A stretch of 64,000 nt of DNA. Origin: Blautia sp. BIOML-A1 (GTDB lineage Bacteria > Bacillota > Clostridia > Lachnospirales > Lachnospiraceae). Made by a program: the position numbers and the translations under genes. Location: positions 1 through 64,000 of the forward strand of contig NZ_WWVR01000013.1 of the NCBI RefSeq assembly GCF_009883055.1, given 5' to 3'. Every line of letters begins with the position of its first letter. The stretch's first letter is position 1. Of the stretch, positions 54,557 through 63,456 are shown in pieces. The notes below the pieces were generated by a model, which had not been told where the DNA came from, searched no databases, and saw only the letters and a list, made by a program, of their open reading frames with translations.

Positions 54557-55399
54557 TCAGATCACCTCCGTTTTGTGACGGGTTACATGACAGTTGATAT
54601 TAACTGCACACGGCATTCCCGCAATGTGTGTAGGCATTGTTTCAATATTCAGACCGATGGCAGTGGTCTTTCCGCCAAAGCCCTGAGGTCCGATTCCAAG
54701 CTTATTCACCTTCTCAAGCATTTCGTTCTCAAGATCTGCGTAAAATGGATCCGGGTTGTGGGAATCCAGAGGACGCATCAGTGCTTTCTTTGCAAGAAGA
54801 GCACATTTGTCAAAGGTTCCGCCGATTCCGACTCCGACTACCATAGGAGGACATGGATTAGGACCAGCTGTCTCTACTACTTCCAAAATGAAATCCTTGA
54901 TTCCCTGAAGTCCTGCAGACGGCTTAAACATACGGATCATACTCATATTCTCACTTCCGAAGCCTTTTGGACCTACTGTGATCTTAACCTGATCTCCCGG
55001 AACGATCTCTGTATAGATCATAGCCGGTGTGTTATCTCCTGTATTTCCGCGACGTACAGGATCCCTTACTACAGATTTTCTTAAATATCCTTTGTCGTAT
55101 CCACGACGTACCCCTTCATTGATGGCATCAGTGAAATCTCCGCCTACAAAGTGTACATCCTGTCCGATTTCCAGAAATACACATGCCATTCCGGTATCCT
55201 GGCAGATCGGCACATTCTCCTTATCGGCAATATCAAAGTTCTCAATAATATTATCAAGGACGCCCTTGGCGATTTCTCCGTCTTCGCATGCACGGCATGT
55301 TTTGATGGCGCATTTTACATCTTCCGGAAGATGTTCATTTGCTTCGATACAGAGTTTTTCAATGACATCTGTAAGTCTGCTTACTTCTACTTCACGCAT
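54557..55399 (-). CDS. fumA: class I fumarate hydratase, alpha subunit
   Basis: A 280-residue iron-sulfur subunit with cluster cysteines in VPICQDTGMACVFLEIGQD, and near AGPNPCPPMVVGVGIGGTFD and NINCHVTRHK. The region GNTGDNTPAMIYTEIVPGDQ is typical. It provides the [4Fe-4S] Lewis-acid centre of the hydratase. The gene lies 23 bases after frdA, at the end of the Hdr/Flox/Frd operon, supplying fumarate for reduction. Confidence 0.93.
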   Translation of the reverse strand: MREVEVSRLTDVIEKLCIEANEHLPEDVKCAIKTCRACEDGEIAKGVLDNIIENFDIADKENVPICQDTGMACVFLEIGQDVHFVGGDFTDAINEGVRRGYDKGYLRKSVVRDPVRRGNTGDNTPAMIYTEIVPGDQVKITVGPKGFGSENMSMIRMFKPSAGLQGIKDFILEVVETAGPNPCPPMVVGVGIGGTFDKCALLAKKALMRPLDSHNPDPFYADLENEMLEKVNKLGIGPQGFGGKTTAIGLNIETMPTHIAGMPCAVNINCHVTRHKTEVI

Positions 55400-55422
55400 T
55401 TTGGTAAGCTCCCTTCTTTTTC

Positions 55423-57036
55423 TTATCGCTGTTCGTGACGAGCGTATTTCGGAAGCAGTAATGGAGATACCTTATCAGTATGTACATCTGCTTCTTTCAG
55501 TTCTTCTTCATATGCATAAACGTGATTCAGATTCATTTCTCCAAGTTCTACGTCTTTGCATTTTGCAGCTGCTTTTTTACCGGCATTTCTTCCAAATACG
55601 ATTACATCCAGAAGAGAGTTACCCATCAGTCTGTTTCTTCCGTGGATTCCGCCTGCTGCTTCTCCCGCAACTAAAAGGTTTGGAATTTCCTTTGTAAATC
55701 CGTCTCCGTCGATTTCCAGACCACCATTCTGATAATGAAGTGTTGGATAGATCACGATCGGCACTTTTCGCATATCAATGCCATAGTTCATGTACATACG
55801 GAACATAGCCGGAATTCTCTTTTCGATGGTGCCTTCGCCTCCAAGAATCTCGATCATTGGAGTATCAAGCCATACACCTTTTAATCCGCCCGGAACTTCC
55901 ACGCCACGGCCCTCTTCACATTCACGAATAACACCAGAAGCGTTTACATCACGTGTTTCAAGTGGATGGATATAAGCTTCTCCGTTTACGTTTACAAGCT
56001 GTGCGCCAACGGAACGAACCTTCTCAGTTACCAGTGCACCAAGGATCTGTGACGGATAGATTGCACCGGTTGGATGATACTGAATGGAATCCTGATAAAG
56101 AAGAGAAGCACCTGCTCTGTATCCAAGCACAAGACCATCTGCAGTTGCACCGTAGTGGTTAGATGTCGGGAATCCCTGATAATGCATTCTTCCTGCACCA
56201 CCTGTTGCGATTACTACAGTCTTTGCTCTTGCAACAGAGTAATCTCCTGTTTCCATGTTGAGAAGAACAGCACCTGCTACCTGTCCCTTTTCATCCTTCA
56301 GAAGCTCAACAGCAGAAGTGAACTCAACTACAGGAATACCAAGGTTGATAACCTCATCTCTGATGGTACGCATGATCTCGGATCCGGAATAGTCCTTTGC
56401 AGCATGCATTCTCTTTCTGGAAGTACCGCCGCCATGTGTTGTGATCATGGTTCCGTCTTCTTCTTTATCAAATTCAACGCCAAGGTCATTCAGCCATTTG
56501 ATGGCATCAGGAGCTTCCATTACAAGTCTCTTTACCAGTTCAGGCTTTGCGGCAAAATGTCCGCCGCCGAAGCAGTCCAGATAGTGCTGTACGGGAGAAT
56601 CATTTTCTTTATCTGCTGCCTGGATTCCACCCTCTGCCATCATGGTGTTGGCATCACCAATACGAAGCTTTGTGACGATCATAACGTCAGCACCTGCATT
56701 GTGGGCTTCGATGGCACAGGAGGAGCCTGCACCGCCGCCGCCGATTACAAGTACATCTACATCATAATCGATTTTGTTAAGGTCAATTTTTTCGTTCAGC
56801 AAACGGCTTTCGGAATGAAGCATTTCTGCCAGTTCAAGTGGTGCTTTCTGACCTTTGTTTGGTCCTACCTTGATTTCGGCAAATGCATCTGGGTTATAAT
56901 CCGGATGGAATTTCTTAAGAAGAGTGTCTTTCTCATCAGCGGTCAGACGTTTTGGCTCTGTTGCCATACGCTCTGCTCTTGTAGCCTCTACCTTTTTGAT
57001 GGATTCCATCATATTTTCTGGATATGGTGCATACAT
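55423..57036 (-). CDS. frdA: fumarate reductase-type flavoprotein subunit, soluble
   Basis: A 537-residue flavoprotein. FAD site DVDVLVIGGGGAGSSCAIEA, TMMAEGGIQAADKENDSPVQ, active-site region TTHGGGTSRKRMHAAKDYSG, SIQYHPTGAIYP, PTLHYQNGG and AAGGIHGRNRLMGNSLLD all fit succinate dehydrogenase/fumarate reductase subunit A. The first ~75 residues are an extra N-terminal extension and the C-terminal domain is short compared with quinone-linked enzymes. No FrdC/FrdD membrane anchor is encoded nearby, so a cytosolic enzyme fed by the neighbouring iron-sulfur proteins is likely. Adenylylsulfate reductase is a more distant alternative. Confidence 0.88.
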   Translation of the reverse strand: MYAPYPENMMESIKKVEATRAERMATEPKRLTADEKDTLLKKFHPDYNPDAFAEIKVGPNKGQKAPLELAEMLHSESRLLNEKIDLNKIDYDVDVLVIGGGGAGSSCAIEAHNAGADVMIVTKLRIGDANTMMAEGGIQAADKENDSPVQHYLDCFGGGHFAAKPELVKRLVMEAPDAIKWLNDLGVEFDKEEDGTMITTHGGGTSRKRMHAAKDYSGSEIMRTIRDEVINLGIPVVEFTSAVELLKDEKGQVAGAVLLNMETGDYSVARAKTVVIATGGAGRMHYQGFPTSNHYGATADGLVLGYRAGASLLYQDSIQYHPTGAIYPSQILGALVTEKVRSVGAQLVNVNGEAYIHPLETRDVNASGVIRECEEGRGVEVPGGLKGVWLDTPMIEILGGEGTIEKRIPAMFRMYMNYGIDMRKVPIVIYPTLHYQNGGLEIDGDGFTKEIPNLLVAGEAAGGIHGRNRLMGNSLLDVIVFGRNAGKKAAAKCKDVELGEMNLNHVYAYEEELKEADVHTDKVSPLLLPKYARHEQR

Positions 57037-57051
57037 TTTTTTACGCCCTCC

Positions 57052-57726
57052 TTATTTCTCAATTTCTCTGTTGTTGTAAAGTTCCTGCATGTCAGTGATC
57101 GGTTTCTGCATGATCTGCTCGATCAGGTCATCATATTTACCCTCGTGAATCTCTTCCACACGTTTTGCAAGGTGTTCGCTCTTCGGGGCAATGTATTTAC
57201 CTGTGAGACGTCTTGCCAGAAGACCAACCATTGGATGGGAAATACCAGCCGGGCATCTTACGGAACAGCATCCGCAGCTTACACAGTCAAAGGATTCCTC
57301 AGCACATTTCTCAAGCTCGCCTCTCTGTGCATATGCAATATACTGCATTACATTTAAGTCCTGGGTACATGCTTTTGTACATGCATTACATCCAATACAG
57401 CTGTAAATTTCAGGATAAAGTTCCATCATTACCTGCTGGTTCGGCTGAAGCTCTTCCATGTTGTAAATTCTCTTGTCAGTAGGGAAGAATGGGATGCTTG
57501 CCACATACATGCCTTCCTGTACCTGTGTCTGACAGGCAAGACAGGTTTTCAGTTCGTTATCCCCTTTGATTCTGTAAATGGTTGCACAGGCACCGCAGAA
57601 TCCATGACGGCAGCCGCAGCCTCTTTTTAATGTGTAGCCTGCATATTCCATAGCTGTCATAATGGTCAGGTCTGCAGGTACAGTGTATTTTTTACCGAAG
57701 AAATATACGTTTACCATATTTTCCAT
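57052..57726 (-). CDS. frdB: fumarate reductase-type iron-sulfur subunit
   Basis: A 224-residue electron carrier starting at ATG 57726 (MENMVNVYFFGKKYTVPADL); 10 further upstream codons lack a good site. A plant-type [2Fe-2S] ferredoxin domain (GCGCRHGFCGACATIYR, LKTCLACQTQV) is followed by a bis-cluster domain (CIGCNACTKACTQD and CVSCGCCSVRCPAG). This is SdhB/FrdB order. No HdrB-like CCG domain is fused, unlike methanogen TfrB. It probably passes electrons from the Flox/Hdr proteins to the flavoprotein encoded 15 bases downstream. Confidence 0.88.
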   Translation of the reverse strand: MENMVNVYFFGKKYTVPADLTIMTAMEYAGYTLKRGCGCRHGFCGACATIYRIKGDNELKTCLACQTQVQEGMYVASIPFFPTDKRIYNMEELQPNQQVMMELYPEIYSCIGCNACTKACTQDLNVMQYIAYAQRGELEKCAEESFDCVSCGCCSVRCPAGISHPMVGLLARRLTGKYIAPKSEHLAKRVEEIHEGKYDDLIEQIMQKPITDMQELYNNREIEK

Positions 57727-57764
57727 GTTGGGTTGTTCCTTTCTTCTGATTGTCAATTATTTGC

Positions 57765-58619
57765 TTAGTACTCATCCGGTAACTGGTCAATTTCGTCCAT
57801 TCTGAATACCGGACCATCCTTACATACGTACTTAGATCCAATATTGCAGCGTCCGCATTTACCAACACCGCATTTCATACGAAGCTCCAATGTTGTATAA
57901 ACCTGAGTTCTTGTAAATCCAAGCTCTTCCAGTCCCTGAAGTACGAACTTGATCATGATTGGCGGTCCGCAGACAAGGGCTACTTTATTTGTATCAAAAC
58001 CGATTTCTTTCAGGTATGTAGGTACGAAGCCAACATGTCCGTCCCAGCCTTCCTGCTCACGGTCAATGGTCAGGTATACATTTACATCTTTTGCATTCAT
58101 CCAGACTTCCTGGATCTCTTTTAATTTTACAAGATCGTCTGCAGAACGAGAACCGTAAAGAATATCTACAGTACCATAGTCATCCCGGTTGTCCAGCACG
58201 TAATTAATTACGGAACGAAGCGGTGCAAGACCAATACCTCCGGCAATAAACAGAAGATTTTTGCCTTTCAGCTTATCTTCTACCGGGAAATGGTTTCCGT
58301 ATGGTCCTCGGACTGTGATCTCATCACCAACCTGAAGGCTGTGCAGATAAGAGGTCAGATCTCCGCATCTTTTGATACTAAATTCCTGATATTCTTTGTT
58401 TGTAGGAGAAGAGGTAATGGAAAACATACCCTCACTTACTCCTGGTGCACAAACCATTGCACACTGACCTGGCATATGCTCGAAAAGCTTGCCTCCGTCC
58501 GGTGCAGTTACGCAGAAGGTTTTTACATCCGGAGTCTCCTCATGAATGTCTGTGATCACGCCAACCTGTGGGATCAACGTATCCAGTGTGTAGTTTTTAT
58601 GACAGGTACATTCGCTCAT
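57765..58619 (-). CDS. FAD/NAD-binding oxidoreductase, FloxA/AsrB/HydG-like
   Basis: A 284-residue ferredoxin-NADP reductase-type protein. FAD domain with SIKRCGDLTSYLHSLQVGDE and VRGPYGNHFPV; NAD domain NLLFIAGGIGLAPLRSVINY and VALVCGPPIMIKFVLQGLEE; C-terminal [2Fe-2S] ligands in MKCGVGKCGRCNIGSKYVC. This is the NADH-handling subunit of Flox, sulfhydrogenase and anaerobic sulfite reductase families. It overlaps the preceding gene by one base (TAATG). In this operon it is the expected entry point for electrons from NADH. Confidence 0.88.
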   Translation of the reverse strand: MSECTCHKNYTLDTLIPQVGVITDIHEETPDVKTFCVTAPDGGKLFEHMPGQCAMVCAPGVSEGMFSITSSPTNKEYQEFSIKRCGDLTSYLHSLQVGDEITVRGPYGNHFPVEDKLKGKNLLFIAGGIGLAPLRSVINYVLDNRDDYGTVDILYGSRSADDLVKLKEIQEVWMNAKDVNVYLTIDREQEGWDGHVGFVPTYLKEIGFDTNKVALVCGPPIMIKFVLQGLEELGFTRTQVYTTLELRMKCGVGKCGRCNIGSKYVCKDGPVFRMDEIDQLPDEY

Positions 58620-59659
58620 TACTTTTCACCTCCATGCTTTTCAAAAGCCTTGATCACCTTCACAATATTCAGTGATGACGGGCATTTTTCCACGCAACGG
58701 CCGCATCCCACGCAGGAATACATGCCATTATTGTTAGCCGGGAAATAGACAAGCTTATGCATGAATCTCTGACGGAATCTCTGCATCTGGCTGGTACGGT
58801 TATTTCCATGAGCCATCATTGTGAAATCAGAATACATACAGGAATCCCAGCAGCGATAACGTTTTACACCGTGTCCTGTGTCGTAATCCTTGATGTCATA
58901 GCACTGGCAGGTAGGACATACAAAAGTACAGGTTCCGCATGCCAGGCATGGTTTATATAAAGTCTCCCATACAGGAGAATTAAACTTCTCATCGGTTGCA
59001 TTTCCATCCCATCCTTCCAGAGAAAGATGTGTATATGGAAGCTGCTCTACAATATTATGGATTGCTTCTTTTTCAGCAGAAACCTTTGCTTCATCAGAGG
59101 CATCTGCATCTGTAAGAAGGTCTTTAACTGCTTCTGTAAGAGCCTGACCTTTTTCACTGATTGCTTTCCAGTAAAGTGTTCCTTCTACCATCCAGACAGC
59201 CACATCAGCTGCAGGATCTGCTGCATCTGTTCCAAAAACCTTACAGAAACAGGACTCCTCCGGTTCATGGCATGCCATTGCAACGATAGTTCCATGGTCT
59301 CTTCTTGCAGCATAAAAAGTGTCAATAGGATCTGCAAGGAAAACCTTATCCAACACTTCCATACCCTTTACATCGCAGGCTTTCATGCCAAATACAACGA
59401 AAGGACTGCTTCTAAGCTCTTCCGGTTCAACAGTCAGCTTCTTTCCATCACGAACGCAGGTATAAAGAGTTTCACTCTGTGGGAAAAAGGCATCTTTACC
59501 GGATTTTACGGTTTTCAGTGTATCAAGATCAGCCTCTTCTCCTTCATTCCAAAGGCCGAAGTTGGTCTGTCCTGCCTTTTTGATCGGAAGGATCAGATCC
59601 TGGCTTTCTGCGATTTTCCGGAATAATGCTTCCAGATTTTCTTTTTCAATCTTATACAT
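58619..59659 (-). CDS. 4Fe-4S dicluster protein, FloxB/AsrA/HydB-like
   Basis: A 346-residue electron-transfer protein. The N-terminal 200 residues resemble AsrA/sulfhydrogenase beta subunits (QTNFGLWNEGEEADLDTLKT, FVVFGMKACDVKGMEVLDK). The C-terminus has two clusters: CLACGTCTFVCPTCQC and CVGCGRCVEKCPSS. It usually partners the NAD-binding subunit, encoded next. A sulfite reductase C subunit is absent, so AsrABC is unlikely and Flox is preferred. Confidence 0.85.
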   Translation of the reverse strand: MYKIEKENLEALFRKIAESQDLILPIKKAGQTNFGLWNEGEEADLDTLKTVKSGKDAFFPQSETLYTCVRDGKKLTVEPEELRSSPFVVFGMKACDVKGMEVLDKVFLADPIDTFYAARRDHGTIVAMACHEPEESCFCKVFGTDAADPAADVAVWMVEGTLYWKAISEKGQALTEAVKDLLTDADASDEAKVSAEKEAIHNIVEQLPYTHLSLEGWDGNATDEKFNSPVWETLYKPCLACGTCTFVCPTCQCYDIKDYDTGHGVKRYRCWDSCMYSDFTMMAHGNNRTSQMQRFRQRFMHKLVYFPANNNGMYSCVGCGRCVEKCPSSLNIVKVIKAFEKHGGEK

Positions 59660-59662
59660 ACA

Positions 59663-60637
59663 TTATCCCCTTTCTGCCACTACACCTGGCTCTACATCAT
59701 CAAATGTAAAGCTGGTCAGCGGGCCTTTTGACTGGTCATCTGCTCCTGCCTGATATTCGCCGTAGAATGTATCAATATCCTTGATAAACTTACGGTTAAA
59801 CAGATGAAGCGGAATACCCTGCGGACAAACACGGCTGCACTCGCCACAGTCTGTACATCTTCCTGCAACGTGGAATGCACGGATAATGTGGAACATTTTT
59901 TCTTCAAAGGAATCCACGTTTGCCTTCTGGGCACTGTCAAACTTGGTGCTGTCGAACACACATTTACGGCAGCTACAGGCCGGACATGCATTGCGGCATG
60001 CATTGCAGCGGATACATTTACTGAGCTCCTTCTGGAAAAATGCAAAACGCTCTTCCGGGCTCATTTTCTCAATTTTCTCAACTTCTGCAAAACGGTCTGC
60101 ATCCTTTGTATCCTTGGACTCGCCGATGATCTCATCATAGATCATATGCTCTTTTCCTTTGCATACGTGGCAGCGCTCCAGCATTGCCTCCTTGTAGGCT
60201 ACGGTCTTGTCACCATAGATTGTGGAAATATGAAGCTCCTCACAGGCATCTGTAAGCTCTGCTCCGGAAATACTTTTGATTCCCTTGATTCCCATTTCTC
60301 GAAGCTTCTCCACATTCAGCTTTCCTTTGCATCCAACACCAATAATATAGGCCTTTTCACGATCCACGCGATGTTCTTTGATCAGCTGGTTAAAGCTATA
60401 GGTATCACAAGGCTTCAGACAGACAAGGGTTTTTCCCTCTAATTTGGAAGCCTCGATCATCATTTTACTTAAGTTCTGTCCGCAGAAACCATTGTAAACA
60501 AATTCATCCAGGCTTTCTGCTGTTTCAAAATATGCTGCTTCCGGATTGTAAGACAGGTCTCCAGCTTTCCAGCCAAGAACACGCACTACGGTTCCATCAG
60601 CCAGCAGTTCTTTTGCACGGGTGATCAGTTCCTGCAT
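59663..60637 (-). CDS. iron-sulfur protein, FloxC-like with FrhB-type N-terminus
   Basis: A 324-residue protein whose N-terminal part (VCLKPCDTYSFNQLIKEHRV, KAYIIGVGCKGKLNVEKLRE) resembles the coenzyme F420 hydrogenase beta-subunit family. Extra cysteines (CHVCKGKE, then CIRCNACRNACPACSCRKC) and a final cluster CTDCGECSRVCPQG follow. It would wire the NADH-oxidising part to the MvhD-like subunit, whose gene overlaps it by 13 bases. Confidence 0.82.
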   Translation of the reverse strand: MQELITRAKELLADGTVVRVLGWKAGDLSYNPEAAYFETAESLDEFVYNGFCGQNLSKMMIEASKLEGKTLVCLKPCDTYSFNQLIKEHRVDREKAYIIGVGCKGKLNVEKLREMGIKGIKSISGAELTDACEELHISTIYGDKTVAYKEAMLERCHVCKGKEHMIYDEIIGESKDTKDADRFAEVEKIEKMSPEERFAFFQKELSKCIRCNACRNACPACSCRKCVFDSTKFDSAQKANVDSFEEKMFHIIRAFHVAGRCTDCGECSRVCPQGIPLHLFNRKFIKDIDTFYGEYQAGADDQSKGPLTSFTFDDVEPGVVAERG

Positions 60638-61068
60638 CTTAAATCCTCCAATCTGACGTTTTTACCCAAAGAATAAATTTTTTCCACAAACTCATTCATG
60701 GTCTGGGAGAATTTTACACCTTCAGCGGCAGATACCCACTCTACACGGGTACGTCCGTTTTCTACACCAATGAAATCCAGCATGGAGAAAAGAAGGGTCA
60801 TACGTCTTCTTGCATAATAATTTCCTGTTGTGTAATGACAGTCTCCCGGATGACAGCCACACATGATCACTCCGTCAGCACCCTTTTCAAAGGCACGGAG
60901 GATGAACATTGGATTTACACGGCAAGAGCATGGCACACGAATAATCTTTACATCAGCCGGGTAGGAAAGACGGCTGCTTCCTGCAAGGTCTGCACCTGCG
61001 TAGCTGCACCAGTTACAGCAGAATGCCACGATCTTGGGTCTGAATTCTTCTTTTGCTTCTATCGACAT
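60625..61068 (-). CDS. MvhD/FloxD-like iron-sulfur adaptor subunit
   Basis: A 147-residue protein starting at ATG 61068 (MSIEAKEEFRPKIVAFCCNW) after GCGGAGGTAGATGCAAT; 33 upstream in-frame codons overlap hdrA and are discounted. The cysteine pattern AFCCNWCSYAGAD, VPCSCRVNP, MCGCHPGDCHYTTGNYYARR is that of MvhD, which carries a [2Fe-2S] cluster and docks electron donors onto HdrA. It overlaps hdrA by 10 bases. Confidence 0.92.
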   Translation of the reverse strand: MSIEAKEEFRPKIVAFCCNWCSYAGADLAGSSRLSYPADVKIIRVPCSCRVNPMFILRAFEKGADGVIMCGCHPGDCHYTTGNYYARRRMTLLFSMLDFIGVENGRTRVEWVSAAEGVKFSQTMNEFVEKIYSLGKNVRLEDLRCRN

Positions 61069-63047
61069 ATTGCATCTACCTCCGCTAAAATCTGTCTGTT
61101 GGAGAATCCCTGCAGATCCATTGCTCCTGATGGACAGGTTACGGTACATGCACCGCAGCCCTGACAAAGAGCATTGTTTACTACTGCAATTCTTCTTGTT
61201 TCACGGATTCCGTGGTCATTTACCTGTTTTTCCTCATAGGAAATAGCACCATATGGACACACATTTGCACACTGAGAGCATCCGTTGCAAAGAAGCTCGT
61301 CAGAATGAGCAGTACATGGATTAGTTGTCAGCTTATCTTTTGCAAGAAGGCCGATTGCCTTTACTGCTGCTGCACCAGCCTGTGCTACTGTTTCCGGAAT
61401 ATCCTTCGGTCCCTGGCATACACCGGAAAGGAAAATACCAGCTGTAGGAGACTCTACCGGACGAAGCTTTGCATGTGCTTCTGTAAGGAAATTGTTGGTA
61501 TCAATGCTTGCGGTAAGCATGGTTGCAATTTTTCTCACATCCTTATTTGGCTCAATAGCCGCTGCAAGAACTACCATGTCTGCTTCCATATGAATCTGTT
61601 TGTTTTCAAGGAGATCAGAAGCCTGAACCATAAGAGTTCCATCCGGCTGCGGAATAACCTTTCCAACCTGACCTTTTACATAATTAACACCGTAATCTTC
61701 AACAGCTCTTCTATAAAACTCATCGAAGTTCTTACCCGGAGTACGGACATCAATATAGAATACGGTTACGTTTGTATCCGGATATTTATCGCGGATCAGC
61801 ATTGCATGCTTTGCAGTATACATACAACAGATCTTGGAGCAGTAGCTCTTTCCCCTCTCATCAGAGCAACGACTTCCGACACACTGTACGAATACAATAT
61901 TCTTAGGAGCTTTTCCATCAGAAAGTCTCTCAAGATGACCCTTTGTAGGTCCTGCCGCATTCATGATACGCTCAAGCTCAAGGGATGTGATAACATCCTT
62001 ACTCTGGCTGTATGCATACTCATCATATTTATCAAGAGGGATTACATCGAAACCGGTTGCAACTACAATTGCGCCGTATTTCTGTGTAACAATCTCATCC
62101 TTCTGCTCATAGTCGATTGCACCTGCTGCACAAACCTTGGAACAGGCACCGCATTTTCCGGTTTTGAATTTAATACAATTCTCACGGTCAATAACCGGAA
62201 CATTTGGAATTGCCTGGGCAAACGGAATATAAATAGCACTTCTGTTATTCAGTCCGCGGTTAAATTCATTTGCATTTTTCTTAGATGGACATTTCTCAGA
62301 GCAAACACCGCAGCCGGTACATTTACTCATATCCACACTTCTTGCTTTCTTACGGATATCAACTGTGAAGTCACCCACAAATCCGCTTACCTTTTCAACT
62401 TCACTATATGTATAAATATTGATTTTCTCATGTGCTGCAGCCTCTACCATTTTTGGAGTAAGAATACATGCAGAACAGTCAAGTGTTGGGAATGTCTTAT
62501 CAAGCTGTGACATTCTTCCGCCAATACTTGGAAGCTTCTCAACAATATCAACCTCATAGCCGGCTTCTGCAATATCAAGTGCAGACTGGATTCCTGCGAT
62601 ACCACCGCCGATTACAAGTGCACGTTTTGTTACAAGACTCTCTCCCGGCTGAAGAGGAGCATCTAAATTTACTTTTGCGATTGCTGCTCTTGCAAGGATC
62701 ACTGCCTTTAAGGTAGCTTCCTCCATATCCTTGTGGATCCAGGAACAATGCTCACGAATATTAGCAATCTCTACCATATATGGGTTTAATCCCGCCTTTG
62801 CTGCTGCCTTGCGGAAGGTAGCTTCATGCATACGCGGGGAACAGGAACATACAACGATTCCTGTCAGATTTTTTTCATGGATGGCATTGATAATTTTTGC
62901 CTGTCCAGCTTCAGAACACATATACTGATAGTCTTCAGCATGAACGACACCTGGCTCCTTTGCAGCCATTTCCACTACTTTTTTTACATCAACTGTGGCT
63001 GCAATGTTGGTACCACAATGACATACAAATACACCTATTCTCTGCAC
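61059..63047 (-). CDS. hdrA: heterodisulfide reductase subunit A (HdrA), electron-bifurcating flavoprotein
   Basis: A 662-residue flavoprotein. The likely start is GTG 63047 (VQRIGVFVCHCGTNIAATVD) after GGAGGTGAGAGAAAA. N-terminal domain with CSCSPRMHEATFR; FAD site ALVIGGGIAGIQSALDIAE; LDCSACILTPKM; four ferredoxin-type sites, including CTGCGVCSEKCPSK, CGACSKVCAAG, CNGCSQCANVCPYG and CQGCGACTVTCPSG. Length matches complete HdrA. In known complexes its FAD bifurcates electrons between a low-potential ferredoxin branch and the HdrBC branch. Confidence 0.95.
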   Translation of the reverse strand: MQRIGVFVCHCGTNIAATVDVKKVVEMAAKEPGVVHAEDYQYMCSEAGQAKIINAIHEKNLTGIVVCSCSPRMHEATFRKAAAKAGLNPYMVEIANIREHCSWIHKDMEEATLKAVILARAAIAKVNLDAPLQPGESLVTKRALVIGGGIAGIQSALDIAEAGYEVDIVEKLPSIGGRMSQLDKTFPTLDCSACILTPKMVEAAAHEKINIYTYSEVEKVSGFVGDFTVDIRKKARSVDMSKCTGCGVCSEKCPSKKNANEFNRGLNNRSAIYIPFAQAIPNVPVIDRENCIKFKTGKCGACSKVCAAGAIDYEQKDEIVTQKYGAIVVATGFDVIPLDKYDEYAYSQSKDVITSLELERIMNAAGPTKGHLERLSDGKAPKNIVFVQCVGSRCSDERGKSYCSKICCMYTAKHAMLIRDKYPDTNVTVFYIDVRTPGKNFDEFYRRAVEDYGVNYVKGQVGKVIPQPDGTLMVQASDLLENKQIHMEADMVVLAAAIEPNKDVRKIATMLTASIDTNNFLTEAHAKLRPVESPTAGIFLSGVCQGPKDIPETVAQAGAAAVKAIGLLAKDKLTTNPCTAHSDELLCNGCSQCANVCPYGAISYEEKQVNDHGIRETRRIAVVNNALCQGCGACTVTCPSGAMDLQGFSNRQILAEVDAICR

Positions 63048-63054
63048 TTTTCTC

Positions 63055-63456
63055 TCACCTCCTGTATCTTCTGAATGCACTTACCAGGAGCTGCTGAGGT
63101 GTTTCCTCATCGATCAGTTCCGGAATCTCGTCTGCCTCCAGGTAGTTCTGGCCTCGTTCACGGACAACCAGCTGTCTGGCAGCATCAATCAGTTTTCCTG
63201 GTTTTACATCTCTTGGGCAGCGCTCTACACAGGCAAAACAGGAAAGACATTTCCATAAGGATTTGGACTGTGCAAGTGCGTCTATATCGCCATTCTGTAC
63301 ATAAGTTACAAACTGGTGAGGTTTAATGTCCATTTCATTAAATGCAGGACAGGTTGCGGAGCATTTACCGCATTTCATACATTTCAGGGGATTTACTCCT
63401 GAAATCTCTTTGATTCTTTCAGCTGCATTCTGGGCATTTCCATATGTATAAGCCAT
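63055..63456 (-). CDS. hdrC: heterodisulfide reductase subunit C (HdrC)
   Basis: A 133-residue protein with two [4Fe-4S] sites, CMKCGKCSATCPAFNEMDIK and CLSCFACVERCPRDVKPGK, the HdrC pattern. It links HdrA to HdrB. Its ATG overlaps the last base of the hdrB stop, and hdrA begins 8 bases after its own stop. Confidence 0.95.
   Translation of the reverse strand: MAYTYGNAQNAAERIKEISGVNPLKCMKCGKCSATCPAFNEMDIKPHQFVTYVQNGDIDALAQSKSLWKCLSCFACVERCPRDVKPGKLIDAARQLVVRERGQNYLEADEIPELIDEETPQQLLVSAFRRYRR

Noticed and set aside
58619..60637. Anaerobic sulfite reductase (AsrAB) assignment
   Set aside because: The catalytic AsrC siroheme subunit is absent and HdrABC/MvhD-like genes are adjacent, which favours a Flox-type module.
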